Shown: positions 9,012 to 18,211, numbered from the stretch's first letter. The stretch is 64,000 nt of DNA from Planctomycetota bacterium (GCA_029260765.1 JAJDCP010000133.1:1-64000), one strand, 5' to 3'. Made by a program: numbers and translations. Notes: generated by a model from the letters alone, not told the origin.

Positions 9012-9106
9012 GCGCTGGAAGCGGCTGGCGTGGCCTTGCATTCCGGCCTGCAGAGGTCATACTTGGCGCGCCGACGACATCACTGGGAACCACCCAGGGA
9101 GTTTCG

Positions 9107-9514
9107 ATGCGCAGCACACTCAAACCCGCCATCGCTTGGCTTGCCGTCGGATCGTATGGCTTCGGCGTCTACCTGCTGATGACGATGCAGAAGACGCCTG
9201 AGTCTCTGCCGGCGCCCAGCATTCCGCACTTCGACAAGCTCCCCCACGCTGTCTTGTTCGGTTTCCTGGCCTGGATGCTTGCCTGGGCGGCCTCGACCAT
9301 ACGCCCCGCCTGGGGCCGCTCCTGGCCGCTCCTGATTCTCTGGTTCTCGCTGGTGAGCGGATTCGGAGTCGCTTGTGAGTTTGTGCAGGCCACCCTGCCC
9401 GGCCGCTCCTACGAGGTCGCCGACATGATCGCCAACGCCGTCGGAGCGGCACTGGCGGTCTGGCTGTTCCGCAAGCGCAACCTCTGGCAGGCCCGCCAAC
9501 AGGAGTCGTCGTGA
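9107..9514 (+). CDS. VanZ-like membrane protein
   Basis: The product is a 135-residue protein with four predicted helices: residues 5-25, one after the HFDKLPHAVLFGFLAW motif, one around PLLILWFSLVSGFG, and a C-terminal one. The DK.PH..FGFL motif and CEFVQ...GRS.E..DMIANAVGA are the conserved signature of the VanZ-like family. The family's molecular role is poorly known. The ATG at 9107 was chosen because the signature begins soon after; a weak TTGCAT-N16-CATACT promoter lies just upstream. It overlaps psd by four bases. Confidence 0.8.
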   Translation: MRSTLKPAIAWLAVGSYGFGVYLLMTMQKTPESLPAPSIPHFDKLPHAVLFGFLAWMLAWAASTIRPAWGRSWPLLILWFSLVSGFGVACEFVQATLPGRSYEVADMIANAVGAALAVWLFRKRNLWQARQQESS

Positions 9515-10419
9515 GCCGCGAGATCCGCTATGTCGATCGCCGCACAGGTAAGACCGAAACCGAGGTGGTCTACGGCGAGGGTGCGCTGCGCTGGCTGTAC
9601 ACGACAGCCCCCGGACGGCTGCTCGAACGCAGCCTGTTGAGCCGTCGTTTCATCAGCGTGCTCTACGGACGCTACCTGGCCACAGGCCTCAGCCGCCGCA
9701 AGATCCCCGACTTCGTCCGCAAGCTCGGTATCGACCCCGAAGAGAGCGAACGCCCGCCCGACGACTACCGCTGCTTCAACGATTACTTCACCCGCAAGCT
9801 CAAACCCGAGCGGCGGCCGATCGACCCGGACCCTGAGGCGTTCGTCTCCAGCGCCGACGGCAGGTTGTTGGTGCTTCCGTGCCGCGATGGTCTTGTGTTG
9901 CCGGTCAAAGGCCGGCAATTCACACTCGAGAGATTCCTGCGCGATGCCGAGCTCGCGCGCCGCTTCAACGGGGGCTGGTGCGTGATCGTGCGGCTCTGCC
10001 CCGCTGACTACCACCGCTACCATTTCCCGGCCGAGGGCGTGCCTGGACCGTCTCGTCGGATCCGCGGACGGTACCGCTCTGTCAATCCCCTTGTGATCGA
10101 ACAGGATCTGGCGGTCTTCGATGAGAACCAACGCGAGGTGTCTCTGCTCCAGAGCGAGATCTTCGGGAGCCTGGCCCTGATCGAGGTCGGGGCGATCTGC
10201 GTGGGCCGCATCGTCCAGACCTATGCTCCGGGTGTGCCTGTAACCAAAGGTCAAGAGAAGGGCTATTTCGAGTTCGGCGGCTCAACCCAGGTTCTACTGA
10301 TCGAAGAGGGTCGCGTGGAAATCGACGCAGATCTATGCGCAAACAGCGCTTCGGGCATCGAGACCCGCGTGATGATGGGCGAGCGCATCGCCCGCAAACG
10401 GGATTCCCCGGCGGCTTGA
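9511..10419 (+). CDS. psd: phosphatidylserine decarboxylase
   Basis: The 302-residue proenzyme would convert phosphatidylserine to phosphatidylethanolamine at the inner membrane. It self-cleaves at the serine of a GST motif to make the pyruvoyl cofactor; here the motif is FGGST with Ser258 as the predicted pyruvoyl residue, against the commoner LGST. The catalytic aspartate is in SSADGR (about Asp116), with DYHRYHFP (165-172) and KGQEKGYFEFGGS also typical. The GTG start overlaps the VanZ-like gene stop by four bases. The position in the membrane-lipid pathway is well established for the family. Confidence 0.93.
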   Translation: MSREIRYVDRRTGKTETEVVYGEGALRWLYTTAPGRLLERSLLSRRFISVLYGRYLATGLSRRKIPDFVRKLGIDPEESERPPDDYRCFNDYFTRKLKPERRPIDPDPEAFVSSADGRLLVLPCRDGLVLPVKGRQFTLERFLRDAELARRFNGGWCVIVRLCPADYHRYHFPAEGVPGPSRRIRGRYRSVNPLVIEQDLAVFDENQREVSLLQSEIFGSLALIEVGAICVGRIVQTYAPGVPVTKGQEKGYFEFGGSTQVLLIEEGRVEIDADLCANSASGIETRVMMGERIARKRDSPAA

Positions 10420-10491
10420 GAGGCGCCGCTCCCGACGTGCGGATTGCATCGCCCCAGGCCTCCCATTTCGTGCGCCTCCCCGGCCATCGCC

Positions 10492-10520
10492 TTGCCGGCT
10501 CGACATTCCCTGGCTAGCTT
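10492..10520 (+). promoter_or_regulatory. putative promoter of the Lon-N-domain gene
   Basis: TTGCCG (10492-10497), a 17-base spacer and TAGCTT (10515-10520). The start site would be near 10527, some 15 bases before the Shine-Dalgarno sequence AAGGAGG at 10541-10547. The -35 is only half consensus. Confidence 0.45.
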
Positions 10521-10552
10521 GAACAGAGGCAGCAGAGGGAAAGGAGGCAATC

Positions 10553-11218
10553 ATCGGACAGCAACACCCCGACCGGCTTCCCATCTTCCCTCTCCCCGAG
10601 ACAGTGCTGTTGCCCGGAGAGGTTCTCGAGCTGCTCGTCCTTGAGCCACGGCATCAAGAAATGGTGCGCGCAGCCCTGGCCTGGAACGGCCGCATCGGGA
10701 TCGCGATGATGCGGCCCGGTTGGGAACAGTGCTACGCCGACCCACCGATCTACTGTCATGGCGGTCTTGGCTCGATCGTCCACGTCGAGCCTCTCAACGC
10801 TTCGGGCGAGCTGAGCATCCGCGTCCAGGGGCTCGAGCGCTTTTGTATCCGCCGCTGCCTCCGACGCCGGCCGGTGATCGAGGCCGAGGTCGAATACCCC
10901 GGCAGCGAGAATGGTCTGCGCCAGGAAGAGCTTCCTCTCGAAGAGCTCGTGCAGTTGGCGGCCCGATTGCAGCGGCAGCAGGAAGGCTCGGTTCAGCTCG
11001 AGCTTGGAGGTCTGTCCTTCGGCAAGCCGGGACCCTTCATCGACCGTCTGGCTGTCAGCATCCGGCTGCGTCCCTGCCAGAAACAGCAGATCCTCGAGGC
11101 AGCTTTGGTCGCGCAACGCTTCGGCAAGCTGTGCGGGCTGCTGCGCGCCTCGTTGTTCGACATCGAGTTGATGAAGGCGCTGAAGGCCACGCCACCGGGC
11201 GTGATGCACGCGAATTGA
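10553..11218 (+). CDS. Lon N-terminal-domain protein with a probable AUC start
   Basis: The 221-residue product is a stand-alone Lon substrate-binding (LAN/PUA-like) domain without ATPase or protease parts. Its N-terminus LPIFPLPETVLLPGE matches the conserved start of this domain, so translation must begin upstream of it. The frame is open from 10523 but has no ATG, GTG or TTG before a GTG at 10604, which would delete this motif. A perfect AAGGAGG (10541-10547) lies five bases before ATC at 10553, the best start. A conventional caller would pick 10604. Such proteins occur widely, often called 'LON peptidase substrate-binding domain-containing'; their role is poorly known. Confidence 0.78.
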   Translation: MGQQHPDRLPIFPLPETVLLPGEVLELLVLEPRHQEMVRAALAWNGRIGIAMMRPGWEQCYADPPIYCHGGLGSIVHVEPLNASGELSIRVQGLERFCIRRCLRRRPVIEAEVEYPGSENGLRQEELPLEELVQLAARLQRQQEGSVQLELGGLSFGKPGPFIDRLAVSIRLRPCQKQQILEAALVAQRFGKLCGLLRASLFDIELMKALKATPPGVMHAN

Positions 11219-11243
11219 CAATCTCTGCAGCTGCGCTTAGGTT
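11215..11243 (+). promoter_or_regulatory. sigma70-type promoter of thrC
   Basis: A perfect -35 TTGACA (11215-11220) is followed by 17 bases and TAGGTT (11238-11243). The -35 overlaps the stop codon of the preceding gene. The predicted start is near 11250, giving a leader of about 25 bases with GGGGGAG before the GTG at 11274. Confidence 0.7.
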
Positions 11244-11273
11244 GAATCTCTTTCCTGGGTGGGGGAGAAGCGC

Positions 11274-12557
11274 GTGAGCATCCGCTGTTTCGAATGCCAG
11301 AGCCCTGCCGGGGACGCCCCGGTATGTCCCGCGTGCGGAGGACTGCTCGAGGTCGTGCCCGACCCGGTGGACCTCGACGCCCCGGCGCTCAAAGAGCTGT
11401 TCCGCCAACGCCGCTTCGCGCAGCATGGTCCCGACCGCAGCGGTGTCTGGCGCTACCGCGAGTTGGTGCATCCGCGGCTGGCCGAGCCCGTCACCCGTCC
11501 CGAAGGCAACACCAACTTGTACCGTCATGACAGCCTGAGCGCCTACGCAGGGCTGGCCGGACTGCAGCTGAAACACGAGGGTGAGAACCCCAGCGGTAGT
11601 TTCAAAGATCGCGGCATGACCGTGGCAGTCTCCGAAGCAAAGGCGCAGGGCGCGCGCGCGGTCATCTGCGCCTCGACGGGCAACACAGCCGCCTCCCTCG
11701 CGTCGTATGCGGCATTTGGCGGCCTCCCCGCCATCGTCGTCGTACCCCGCGACCATACCGCACCGAGCAAGCTGGCCCAGTCGATGGCTTTCGGTGCGCG
11801 GGTCGCGGCCGTGCGTGGGAGTTTTGACGACGCCCTGCGGTTGGCCGAGCAAGCCTCGAGGAGCCATGGCCTCGCGTTGCTGAACAGCGTCAATCCCTGG
11901 CGGATCGAAGGCCAGAAGACCATCATGTTCGAGCTGCTCGATCAGCTCGATTGGCAATCCCCCGACTGGATCGTGGTGCCGGCAGGCAACCTCGGCAACA
12001 CCAGCGCTTTCGGCAAAGCCCTGGCCGAAGCCAAGGCCCTGGGTCTGATCGATCGCCTGCCGCGCCTGGCCTCGGTCCAGGCCGCTGGAGCCGCGCCGTT
12101 CTATCGACTGTTCCACAACCGCGAGGCCGGGTACCAGCCGGAAACCTCCCCCGAGACCCTGGCTTCGGCCATCCGTATCGGCGACCCCCGGTCCTGGAAG
12201 AAGGCACTGTTCTCCCTCGAAGTGACCGATGGGCTGGTCGAGCAGGTCAGCGACGCTGAGATCCTCGATGCCAAGGCCGCGATCGACGCCGCCGGCATCG
12301 GCTGCGAGCCTGCGTCAGCCGCCTCTCTGGCCGGGGCTGCCAAGCTGCGCGCCGCTGGGGTCATCGACGAGCATGCGCGGGTCGTGTGCATCCTGACGGG
12401 CAATTTCATGAAGGACAGCAAGACGGCGGTGGCCTACCACCAAGGGGCGCTCGAAGGGATTCCCAGCAAGCGCGCCAACCGCCCCTACGAGATGGACGCC
12501 ACGACCACCGCCTTTGCGGGGTTCCTCGACGAGGTGGTGGTGCAGGGCACAGCCTGA
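11274..12557 (+). CDS. thrC: threonine synthase
   Basis: The 427-residue PLP enzyme converts O-phosphohomoserine to threonine. Two CxxC pairs at 5/8 and 18/21 make a zinc-ribbon-like N-terminus seen in one threonine-synthase class. The PLP lysine is in NPSGSFKDRGM (Lys111), the substrate-binding ASTGNTAAS motif follows, and VPAGNLGNTSA binds the PLP phosphate. The GTG at 11274 was preferred to an in-frame GTG at 11259 because GGGGGAG lies seven bases before it. lysA starts nine bases after the stop, so two aspartate-family genes form an operon. Confidence 0.94.
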   Translation: MSIRCFECQSPAGDAPVCPACGGLLEVVPDPVDLDAPALKELFRQRRFAQHGPDRSGVWRYRELVHPRLAEPVTRPEGNTNLYRHDSLSAYAGLAGLQLKHEGENPSGSFKDRGMTVAVSEAKAQGARAVICASTGNTAASLASYAAFGGLPAIVVVPRDHTAPSKLAQSMAFGARVAAVRGSFDDALRLAEQASRSHGLALLNSVNPWRIEGQKTIMFELLDQLDWQSPDWIVVPAGNLGNTSAFGKALAEAKALGLIDRLPRLASVQAAGAAPFYRLFHNREAGYQPETSPETLASAIRIGDPRSWKKALFSLEVTDGLVEQVSDAEILDAKAAIDAAGIGCEPASAASLAGAAKLRAAGVIDEHARVVCILTGNFMKDSKTAVAYHQGALEGIPSKRANRPYEMDATTTAFAGFLDEVVVQGTA

Positions 12558-12566
12558 GGACCCGCC

Positions 12567-13859
12567 GTGCATTCCTTCCGCTACCACGACGGAGCGCAGC
12601 ACTGCGAGGGCGTGTCCCTGGCAAGTCTGGCCGATCAGTACGGGACGCCCCTGTACGTCTATAGTGCAGAGACCCTGCTCGACCATTTCGGAAAGCTGCA
12701 GCGCGCCTTCCACGAAGTGCTGGGCTTGATCTGTTTTTCGGTCAAAGCCAACTCGAACCTGTCGGTTCTGAAGCTGCTGCACGAGGCCGGCTCAGGTTTC
12801 GACATCGTCTCGGGGGGCGAGCTCGAGCGCATCCGTACGCTGGGCATTCCGGGCGAGAAGGTGGTGTTCGCGGGTGTGGGCAAATCCCAGCCGGAGATCG
12901 AAGCAGCCTTGCGCTACGGCGTGCGCATGCTCAATGTCGAGTCCGAAGCCGAGCTGGTGAGCGTCGACGCCACGGCCAAGAAGCTGGGGCTGCGCGCCCC
13001 TGTCGCGCTGCGGCTCAACCCGGATGTTGCCAGCAAGACCCACCCATATATCACGACCGGCAAGAAAGAGAACAAGTTCGGCGTCGACCTCGACACCGCC
13101 TCCCGCCTGGTCGAGCGGCTCGGTCGCGACTTCCCGGCGGTTGACCTGGTCGGCATCCACGTCCATGTCGGCAGCCAGATCACCGAGGCCGCGCCGTTCT
13201 TGCAGGGCATCCGTAACGTCGCCCCCTTCCTTGCCCAGGCACGCGCACAGCGTCCGGAGCTGGCGCTGTTCGACATCGGCGGCGGCTTTGGCATCTGGTA
13301 CAGCGACCAACAGGCCTTGACGGCTGACGTGTTGGCGCAGGACCTGGTTCCTGAGCTCAAGAAAATCGGGCTGAAGGTGGTGATGGAGCCGGGGCGTTTC
13401 ATCGCCGGCAACGCAGGTGTGATGTTGACGCGCGTGCGCTATGTCAAACGCAATGCCAGCAAACGCTTCGTGATCGTCGATGCAGACATGAACGACTTGA
13501 TGCGGCCCAGCTTCTACAAAGCGTACCACGGCATCTGGCCCACACGGCTCGATCCACACACCATGCCCGGACCCGATGCTTTGGAGGACTCCGGGCTGGG
13601 CCGAGCCGACATCGTCGGGCCGATCTGCGAGAGCGGCGGTTTCCTCGGCCTGGACCGCCCCTTTCCTGAAGTTGCTCCCGGCGACCTGCTGACGGTCTTC
13701 AGCACCGGAGCCTATGGCTTCAGCATGGCCTCAAACTACAATACGCGCCCACGTGCCGCCGAGTTGCTCGTGCACGGCGCCCACCATCGGCTGGTCCGTC
13801 GCCGCGAGACCATCGATGATCTGCTGAAACTCGAACGGGACGCGCTCGGCGCCCCGTGA
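12567..13859 (+). CDS. lysA: diaminopimelate decarboxylase
   Basis: The 430-residue PLP enzyme of the alanine-racemase-like fold decarboxylates meso-diaminopimelate to lysine, the last step of lysine synthesis. The PLP lysine is Lys60 in CFSVKANSN. HVHVGSQI, the glycine-rich FDIGGGFG phosphate loop, VMEPGRFI, and the C-terminal CESGGFLGLDR and GAYGFSMASNYN motifs are all intact. It starts at GTG with GAGGA upstream. It is probably cotranscribed with thrC. Confidence 0.96.
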   Translation: MHSFRYHDGAQHCEGVSLASLADQYGTPLYVYSAETLLDHFGKLQRAFHEVLGLICFSVKANSNLSVLKLLHEAGSGFDIVSGGELERIRTLGIPGEKVVFAGVGKSQPEIEAALRYGVRMLNVESEAELVSVDATAKKLGLRAPVALRLNPDVASKTHPYITTGKKENKFGVDLDTASRLVERLGRDFPAVDLVGIHVHVGSQITEAAPFLQGIRNVAPFLAQARAQRPELALFDIGGGFGIWYSDQQALTADVLAQDLVPELKKIGLKVVMEPGRFIAGNAGVMLTRVRYVKRNASKRFVIVDADMNDLMRPSFYKAYHGIWPTRLDPHTMPGPDALEDSGLGRADIVGPICESGGFLGLDRPFPEVAPGDLLTVFSTGAYGFSMASNYNTRPRAAELLVHGAHHRLVRRRETIDDLLKLERDALGAP

Positions 13860-14029
13860 TGCGCTGTTGCCTGGCGGTGACGAAGATGACATACCGATGT
13901 GACACAACTGCGCGGGCGTGCGCCAGAGCCCACGCCTACCGGGCGCTCTGAGCTGGCTGCGGGGCTGGCCCGACGTTTGCGAGTCTTAGCACGCTGATCG
14001 TGCGGCTCCGTGTGTAGGGAGGTTGTCGG

Positions 14030-15061
14030 GTGCGTCTTTGGGGAATCTGGTTGCTCACCGTCGTGTGCCTGGCCCCGGCCGTGGCCCAGGACGACGAAGA
14101 CTGGTCGACGGCTTTTGCCTTTACCAGTGAGCTGCCCGCTGAGGTGGCGATCACCGAGGATGTCAGCGCTCTCACGCGCAGCGTCTCGAGTTTCGACGGA
14201 CTGATCGCCGTCCTCGGAGCGACCAACGAGAAGTTGGTCGAGGCGATGGAAGCCTACCTGAAGAACCCGGGCGATGAAGTGCTCGCCAGCCGGCTTGAGC
14301 TGGAGCTGGCACGGCACGCCGAGCAGATCATCGAGCAGTTCGAAGAGGTCTCATCGCAGCGCGACGGCATCAATTTCCATTTCAACCTGATCGCGCGCAA
14401 GCTCGAGCAGACCCGCGATGCTGTTGAGGAGCGTGCGGTCATCCTCGAGCAGAAGGTCACGCTCGTAGAGACTGCTGTGGCCCGCAATGACCGGGCCCTG
14501 ACCGAGCTCGCAGTCCGCATCAAAGATGCCGAGGCCCGGGGAGAAGACAGCGACGCGTTGCGCCGTGAGTTCGTCAACCAACGCAAGAAGCTCGAGCGCG
14601 AGCAGCGCAACCATCGTCGCTACCTGCGCTTCCAACAGAACTACGCCGAGATGCAGGGCAACGTCACCAACCTGGCCGACACCTTCAGCGACCTGCAAGT
14701 CGCTTGCGTCGATCTGCTGGACAACTTGCAGCTCGAGCGCACGGTCTTGCTCGACCAGATCCGCTACCAGCGTGAGCTGATCGAGGTGCGGCAGCTGATC
14801 AGGGATAGCCTGGTCTCGGGGCAGCACGCCATGGAAAAAGTCGCGGACACGGTCGTGCAGCTCTACTTCAAAGTAGACACTTTCACGGAGCTGCACACGC
14901 GCATCAGCCAGCATATGGCGACGGTCAACCACTCCGACCTGGCGATGGGGGTGATGCAGAACGCACTCGATGACGTCGGCTCCGCCTCAGCGACCACGGA
15001 CGAGGACCTCGACGCGCTGATCCAGCAGTACGCCGAGATGGCTGAGGTACCTGGCGAGTAG
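14030..15061 (+). CDS. secreted coiled-coil protein, unknown function
   Basis: The 343-residue product has an N-terminal signal peptide (LWGIWLLTVVCLAPAVA, cleavage before QDDED). The rest is almost wholly helical and rich in Glu, Arg, Leu and Gln, with heptad-like stretches at about residues 85-190 and 215-290, so a periplasmic coiled coil is predicted. The GTG start has AGGGAGG nearby upstream. No family was recognised. It stands alone between lysA and the convergent larC gene. Confidence 0.7.
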   Translation: MRLWGIWLLTVVCLAPAVAQDDEDWSTAFAFTSELPAEVAITEDVSALTRSVSSFDGLIAVLGATNEKLVEAMEAYLKNPGDEVLASRLELELARHAEQIIEQFEEVSSQRDGINFHFNLIARKLEQTRDAVEERAVILEQKVTLVETAVARNDRALTELAVRIKDAEARGEDSDALRREFVNQRKKLEREQRNHRRYLRFQQNYAEMQGNVTNLADTFSDLQVACVDLLDNLQLERTVLLDQIRYQRELIEVRQLIRDSLVSGQHAMEKVADTVVQLYFKVDTFTELHTRISQHMATVNHSDLAMGVMQNALDDVGSASATTDEDLDALIQQYAEMAEVPGE

Positions 15062-15082
15062 AGCTCCCAGCGACCTGATCCA

Positions 15083-16246
15083 CTACCCCTTTTCGAAGCG
15101 GCGCAGCACTTCGGCAGCGATCTGGCTCAGCGGCCGGCCTGTGGCCCGGGCGGCCGCCTTCAGGTCTTCGAACTCCGGCGCAACGGCCACCCGCTCTCCC
15201 TTATACCAGCCCAGCTTGACCCGCACGCTTCCCCAGGGACCCTCCACGGTCTGAAAGCTGCGCTCGAGTACACGCCGCTGCAGCCGGCGTTTGCGCACGC
15301 CGAAGCTACTGGTATGCCGGAAGATACATGCCTCGAGCAACTCGCTGTCGCTCGGGGCTGCTAGTACCGCCAGGACGTGTCCGGGCCGGCCCTTCTTCAT
15401 CATGATGGGGCTGAACCATACGTCGAGAGCGCCTGCCTCGCGCAGTTGCTCGGCCGCAAAGGCGAGCTGTTCAGCGCTCTGGTCATCGATGTTGGTTTCC
15501 AACAGCGTCACTTCCAGGGCGCTGGTCGCTTCTTGTGGAGCCAGCAGGATGCCACGCAGCAGGTTGGGCAGCTCCGGCGCGTCGCGCGAGCCGGCGCCAT
15601 AGCCGTTGCGCAGCAGGCGGCCTGTCGGCAGCTCGCCGGGGGTCGCGAGAGCCCGCAGGAGCGCTGCCCCGGTCGGCGTGGTCAATTCCCGCTCGCAAGG
15701 AAAGCTGCGCAGCGGCCAACCCTCGAGCAGATGTAGCACCGCCGGGGCCGGAATCGGCACCACGCCATGCTCACAGCGGATGCGCCCGGGGCCGCCCAAG
15801 GTTGGGGGCGCGCTGCTCACCGTCTCGATGCCCAGGTCCTCGAGCGCGGCACAGCTTCCGAATACATCGCCGATCGAATCCAGGGCTCCCACCTCATGGA
15901 AGTGGACCTGCTCAGGGCTGCAACCATGAACCCGAGCCTCGGCCTCGGCCAAAGCCTCAAACGCTGCTCGTGCCCGGCTGCGCCCTCGCTCTCCCAGGCT
16001 GGAGGCCTCGAGCAACGCGAGCACATCGGAGAGATGGCGCGCACAGGGCTCTTCCTCGGGCGCGTGCACCCGCGCACGGCTCCCTGCCAACACGCCCCGC
16101 ATCACCCGCTCAACCTGCACCTCCAGGCCCAGCTCGCAGGAGGCCAGCGTCGCGTTGACACTCTCCAGAGATGCGCCGAGGTCGAGCAGGCAGCCGAGCA
16201 GCATGTCTCCGGCGATACCTGAGAAAGGGTCAAGGTGCAGATGCAA
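15083..16246 (-). CDS. larC: LarC-like nickel-pincer cofactor nickel insertase
   Basis: The 387-residue product matches the LarC (DUF111) family, which inserts nickel into the pyridinium dithiocarboxylate pincer cofactor of lactate racemase and relatives. The N-terminus DPFSGIAGDMLLG, HFHEVGALDSIGD and TPTGAALLRAL are family signatures, and the C-terminal half carries METNIDD-like (LLETNIDDQSAEQLA) and MMKKGRPGH motifs. LarB and LarE are not in the window. In LarC1/LarC2 organisms a frameshift joins two parts; here it is one continuous frame. It lies downstream of orn on the same strand. Confidence 0.88.
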   Translation of the reverse strand: MHLHLDPFSGIAGDMLLGCLLDLGASLESVNATLASCELGLEVQVERVMRGVLAGSRARVHAPEEEPCARHLSDVLALLEASSLGERGRSRARAAFEALAEAEARVHGCSPEQVHFHEVGALDSIGDVFGSCAALEDLGIETVSSAPPTLGGPGRIRCEHGVVPIPAPAVLHLLEGWPLRSFPCERELTTPTGAALLRALATPGELPTGRLLRNGYGAGSRDAPELPNLLRGILLAPQEATSALEVTLLETNIDDQSAEQLAFAAEQLREAGALDVWFSPIMMKKGRPGHVLAVLAAPSDSELLEACIFRHTSSFGVRKRRLQRRVLERSFQTVEGPWGSVRVKLGWYKGERVAVAPEFEDLKAAARATGRPLSQIAAEVLRRFEKG

Positions 16247-16320
16247 GGGAGCCGAGCCTCCAGAAGAAACCTGCCCGGGGAATTCCTGACGGCGGTTTCG
16301 GGGGAATTCTACCGTCGGCG

Positions 16321-16860
16321 CTAGTGCTGCGTTTGCTCGGAGGCGGGGAGTGTGACCATGTCCATGAAATAGCGCAACTCTGCGATCGACTCGACGATGT
16401 CGTCGCGCGCGCGGTGGGTCTCGCGCTTGCGGAACACCAACCCATGCAGATTGAAGAACGCGATCTTGAGGGCGGTCACATCGAGCATCCGGTAGTGGAG
16501 CCGCTCGAAGAGCCGCGGCATGCCTCGTTGCACAAACTCGCGATCGGTGTAGATCGAGTTGCCTGCCAGCACGAGCCGCTCGCCAGGGCAGTGGGTTTCG
16601 GCAAAAGCCAGCAGCTCATCTTCGACCTGTTCGATCGGCTTGCCGTGCGGGACTCGCTCAGTGAGTCCGTTCTCAGCATGGGTCTTCTGGCACCAGGGCC
16701 CCATGCCTTCGAGCACCTCGGGCGGCTGGTACACGACGGCCTCGTAGTCACCGAGAGGGTTGAGCTTCCCGTCGGTAACGATCACCGCTACTTCAAGGAT
16801 CTTGTCCTTCTCACGGTCGAGACCGGACATCTCCAAATCGAGCCAGAATAGACTGCCCAC
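16321..16860 (-). CDS. orn: oligoribonuclease
   Basis: The 179-residue DEDDh 3'-5' exonuclease degrades two- to five-base RNAs and pGpG, finishing RNA decay and c-di-GMP turnover. The Exo I motif is WLDLEMSGLD (Asp8, Glu10). GNSIYTDREF and HYRMLDVTALK are typical, and HRARDDI carries the catalytic His and Asp. A GTG start is used. The C-terminal end is slightly different from proteobacterial Orn, but length is normal. Its neighbours are a secreted protein upstream and larC downstream. Confidence 0.93.
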   Translation of the reverse strand: MGSLFWLDLEMSGLDREKDKILEVAVIVTDGKLNPLGDYEAVVYQPPEVLEGMGPWCQKTHAENGLTERVPHGKPIEQVEDELLAFAETHCPGERLVLAGNSIYTDREFVQRGMPRLFERLHYRMLDVTALKIAFFNLHGLVFRKRETHRARDDIVESIAELRYFMDMVTLPASEQTQH

Positions 16861-16926
16861 GCCGCTGTCCCTCGCTGCGCCACCCTGCCTGCAACGCCGG
16901 GTCGACCCCGGCCGGCGGAGGAGCTT

Positions 16927-17541
16927 CTACTCGTTGCTCAACCAGGCGTCTTCGTAGCTCTTGATCAGCTTGGCGATGCGGGCCTGTTGCGCCTCGGGGA
17001 TCAGAGGCTTGAAGGCCTCACTGCGGCACAACTCGATGAACACGAAGTTGGCGCAACGCTTCCGAGATTCTAGGCGGGCGGCGACGATCATCTCACCGAC
17101 GCTCAGCCCCTGACGATCCATGCCGCCGACGTTCTCGAAGCTGTGCTCGCTGAGCACTTCGCTGGTGTCGGAACCGTTCAACAGCCGGACCGTACCCGAG
17201 CGACGGAAACTTACCCCCGCCGTATCGTCCGCATAGGGGACGTCGACGTGATGACTGTAGTCGATTCTGGATTCTGCCTGGATGACGTAATCGACGGCTG
17301 CGTCGAGGGTATCAGCCTCGAACCACGCCGAAGCGCGCCCGTTGACGACCTCGAAGCCCATGCCACGCAGCTGCTGGGCGACGACGTACATCGCGTAGTT
17401 CTCGACACCCGGCTCGCCTTCGACCCACTCGTCTACGACGACCAGCACGCGGGTCGGCGTATCTCCGTCTGCATGAACGACCGCCCCAACGACCAGAAAG
17501 GCCGAGAGGGCAAACCACAAAAGATGTCTTCGAGCGCGCAT
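16927..17541 (-). CDS. secreted protein, unknown function
   Basis: The 204-residue product begins MRARRHLLWFALSAFL and has a signal peptide cut around AVVHA-DGD. The mature part resembles the beta-alpha pattern of lipoprotein or TolB-like surface proteins (TRVLVVVDEW, then MYVVAQQLRGMGFEVV), and it ends with a helical segment. The ATG at 17541 was chosen because it begins the signal peptide. It is 66 bases upstream of orn on the same strand. I do not recognise the family. Confidence 0.65.
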   Translation of the reverse strand: MRARRHLLWFALSAFLVVGAVVHADGDTPTRVLVVVDEWVEGEPGVENYAMYVVAQQLRGMGFEVVNGRASAWFEADTLDAAVDYVIQAESRIDYSHHVDVPYADDTAGVSFRRSGTVRLLNGSDTSEVLSEHSFENVGGMDRQGLSVGEMIVAARLESRKRCANFVFIELCRSEAFKPLIPEAQQARIAKLIKSYEDAWLSNE

Positions 17542-17845
17542 CGTCAACACTCCAGGTCCCAGGCTCGGCCCATATTCTGCCCTGCTATAGCACATCGAGC
17601 GGTCCAAAGCAGCAGAAATCTCCGCCGCGGCCGGCCCACCGTTTGCATGGACTCCAGGCGAGGCCATAAAGATGGACAGGCCGCCGCGAGCTCTGCGTAG
17701 TGCCGCCCTACGAGGACGGCGAGCAAGTTTCGCAGCAGGGCGGCCGAACGCCACACAGGGCTTGAGACGTGCGGACTCCGGAGCTTGTTCAAGTTGCCTG
17801 CGGACACCGCCGATAATCAGATCAAAGGTCAACAGGAGGTGCACC
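17542..17845. other. divergent intergenic region
   Basis: This is 304 bases between two divergently transcribed genes, so it must hold promoters for both. On the minus strand TATAGC (around 17590) could be a -10, but no convincing -35 is placed correctly. On the plus strand the only firm signal is the Shine-Dalgarno AGGAGGT at 17834-17840. No repeat or RNA structure stood out. Confidence 0.4.
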
Positions 17846-18211
17846 ATGTTGCAGGAGATCGAAGGCCTGTTCGGAAGCATGGAGCGGATTGTCGGACTGC
17901 GGTCGAGGTTGCTCGGCCTGTTCAAGATTCGAGAGCCTCGGGACATCGAGGGGGGAGACCTGCGGCGCGAGCTCGCCGAGCAGGTGGGCATGCGGGATAT
18001 GTACGCACGCTTGATCACCGCCCAGATCGGGCTGGCCGGGCCCCCTCTGGTGTCGCTGCAGAACCACCTCCGCGGCTCGCAACTCAAGCGCTTGCAGAGC
18101 TGTCTGGACCAGGATCGTGAGATGGCGCGCAAGCTTCAGGCCGCCGGCTGCCGGCGGGCCTCCCACAGCGCTTCGCGCAGGCGGGACCTGCAAAGGATCC
18201 TCTGCGCCTGA
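17846..18211 (+). CDS. small helical cytoplasmic protein, unknown function
   Basis: The 121-residue product starts MLQEIEGLFGSMER at an ATG five bases after AGGAGGT, a strong start. It is predicted to be mostly helical, with the basic C-terminus RRASHSASRRRD and no signal peptide or membrane segment. The pattern of charged helices resembles a small chaperone or nucleic-acid-associated protein, but no family is recognised. It converges with the gene at 18263-19120. Confidence 0.62.
   Translation: MLQEIEGLFGSMERIVGLRSRLLGLFKIREPRDIEGGDLRRELAEQVGMRDMYARLITAQIGLAGPPLVSLQNHLRGSQLKRLQSCLDQDREMARKLQAAGCRRASHSASRRRDLQRILCA

Noticed and set aside
16300..16320. TAGAAT on the minus strand before larC as a -10
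   Set aside because: No -35 resembling TTGxxx lies 16-18 bases upstream, so it was not called a promoter.
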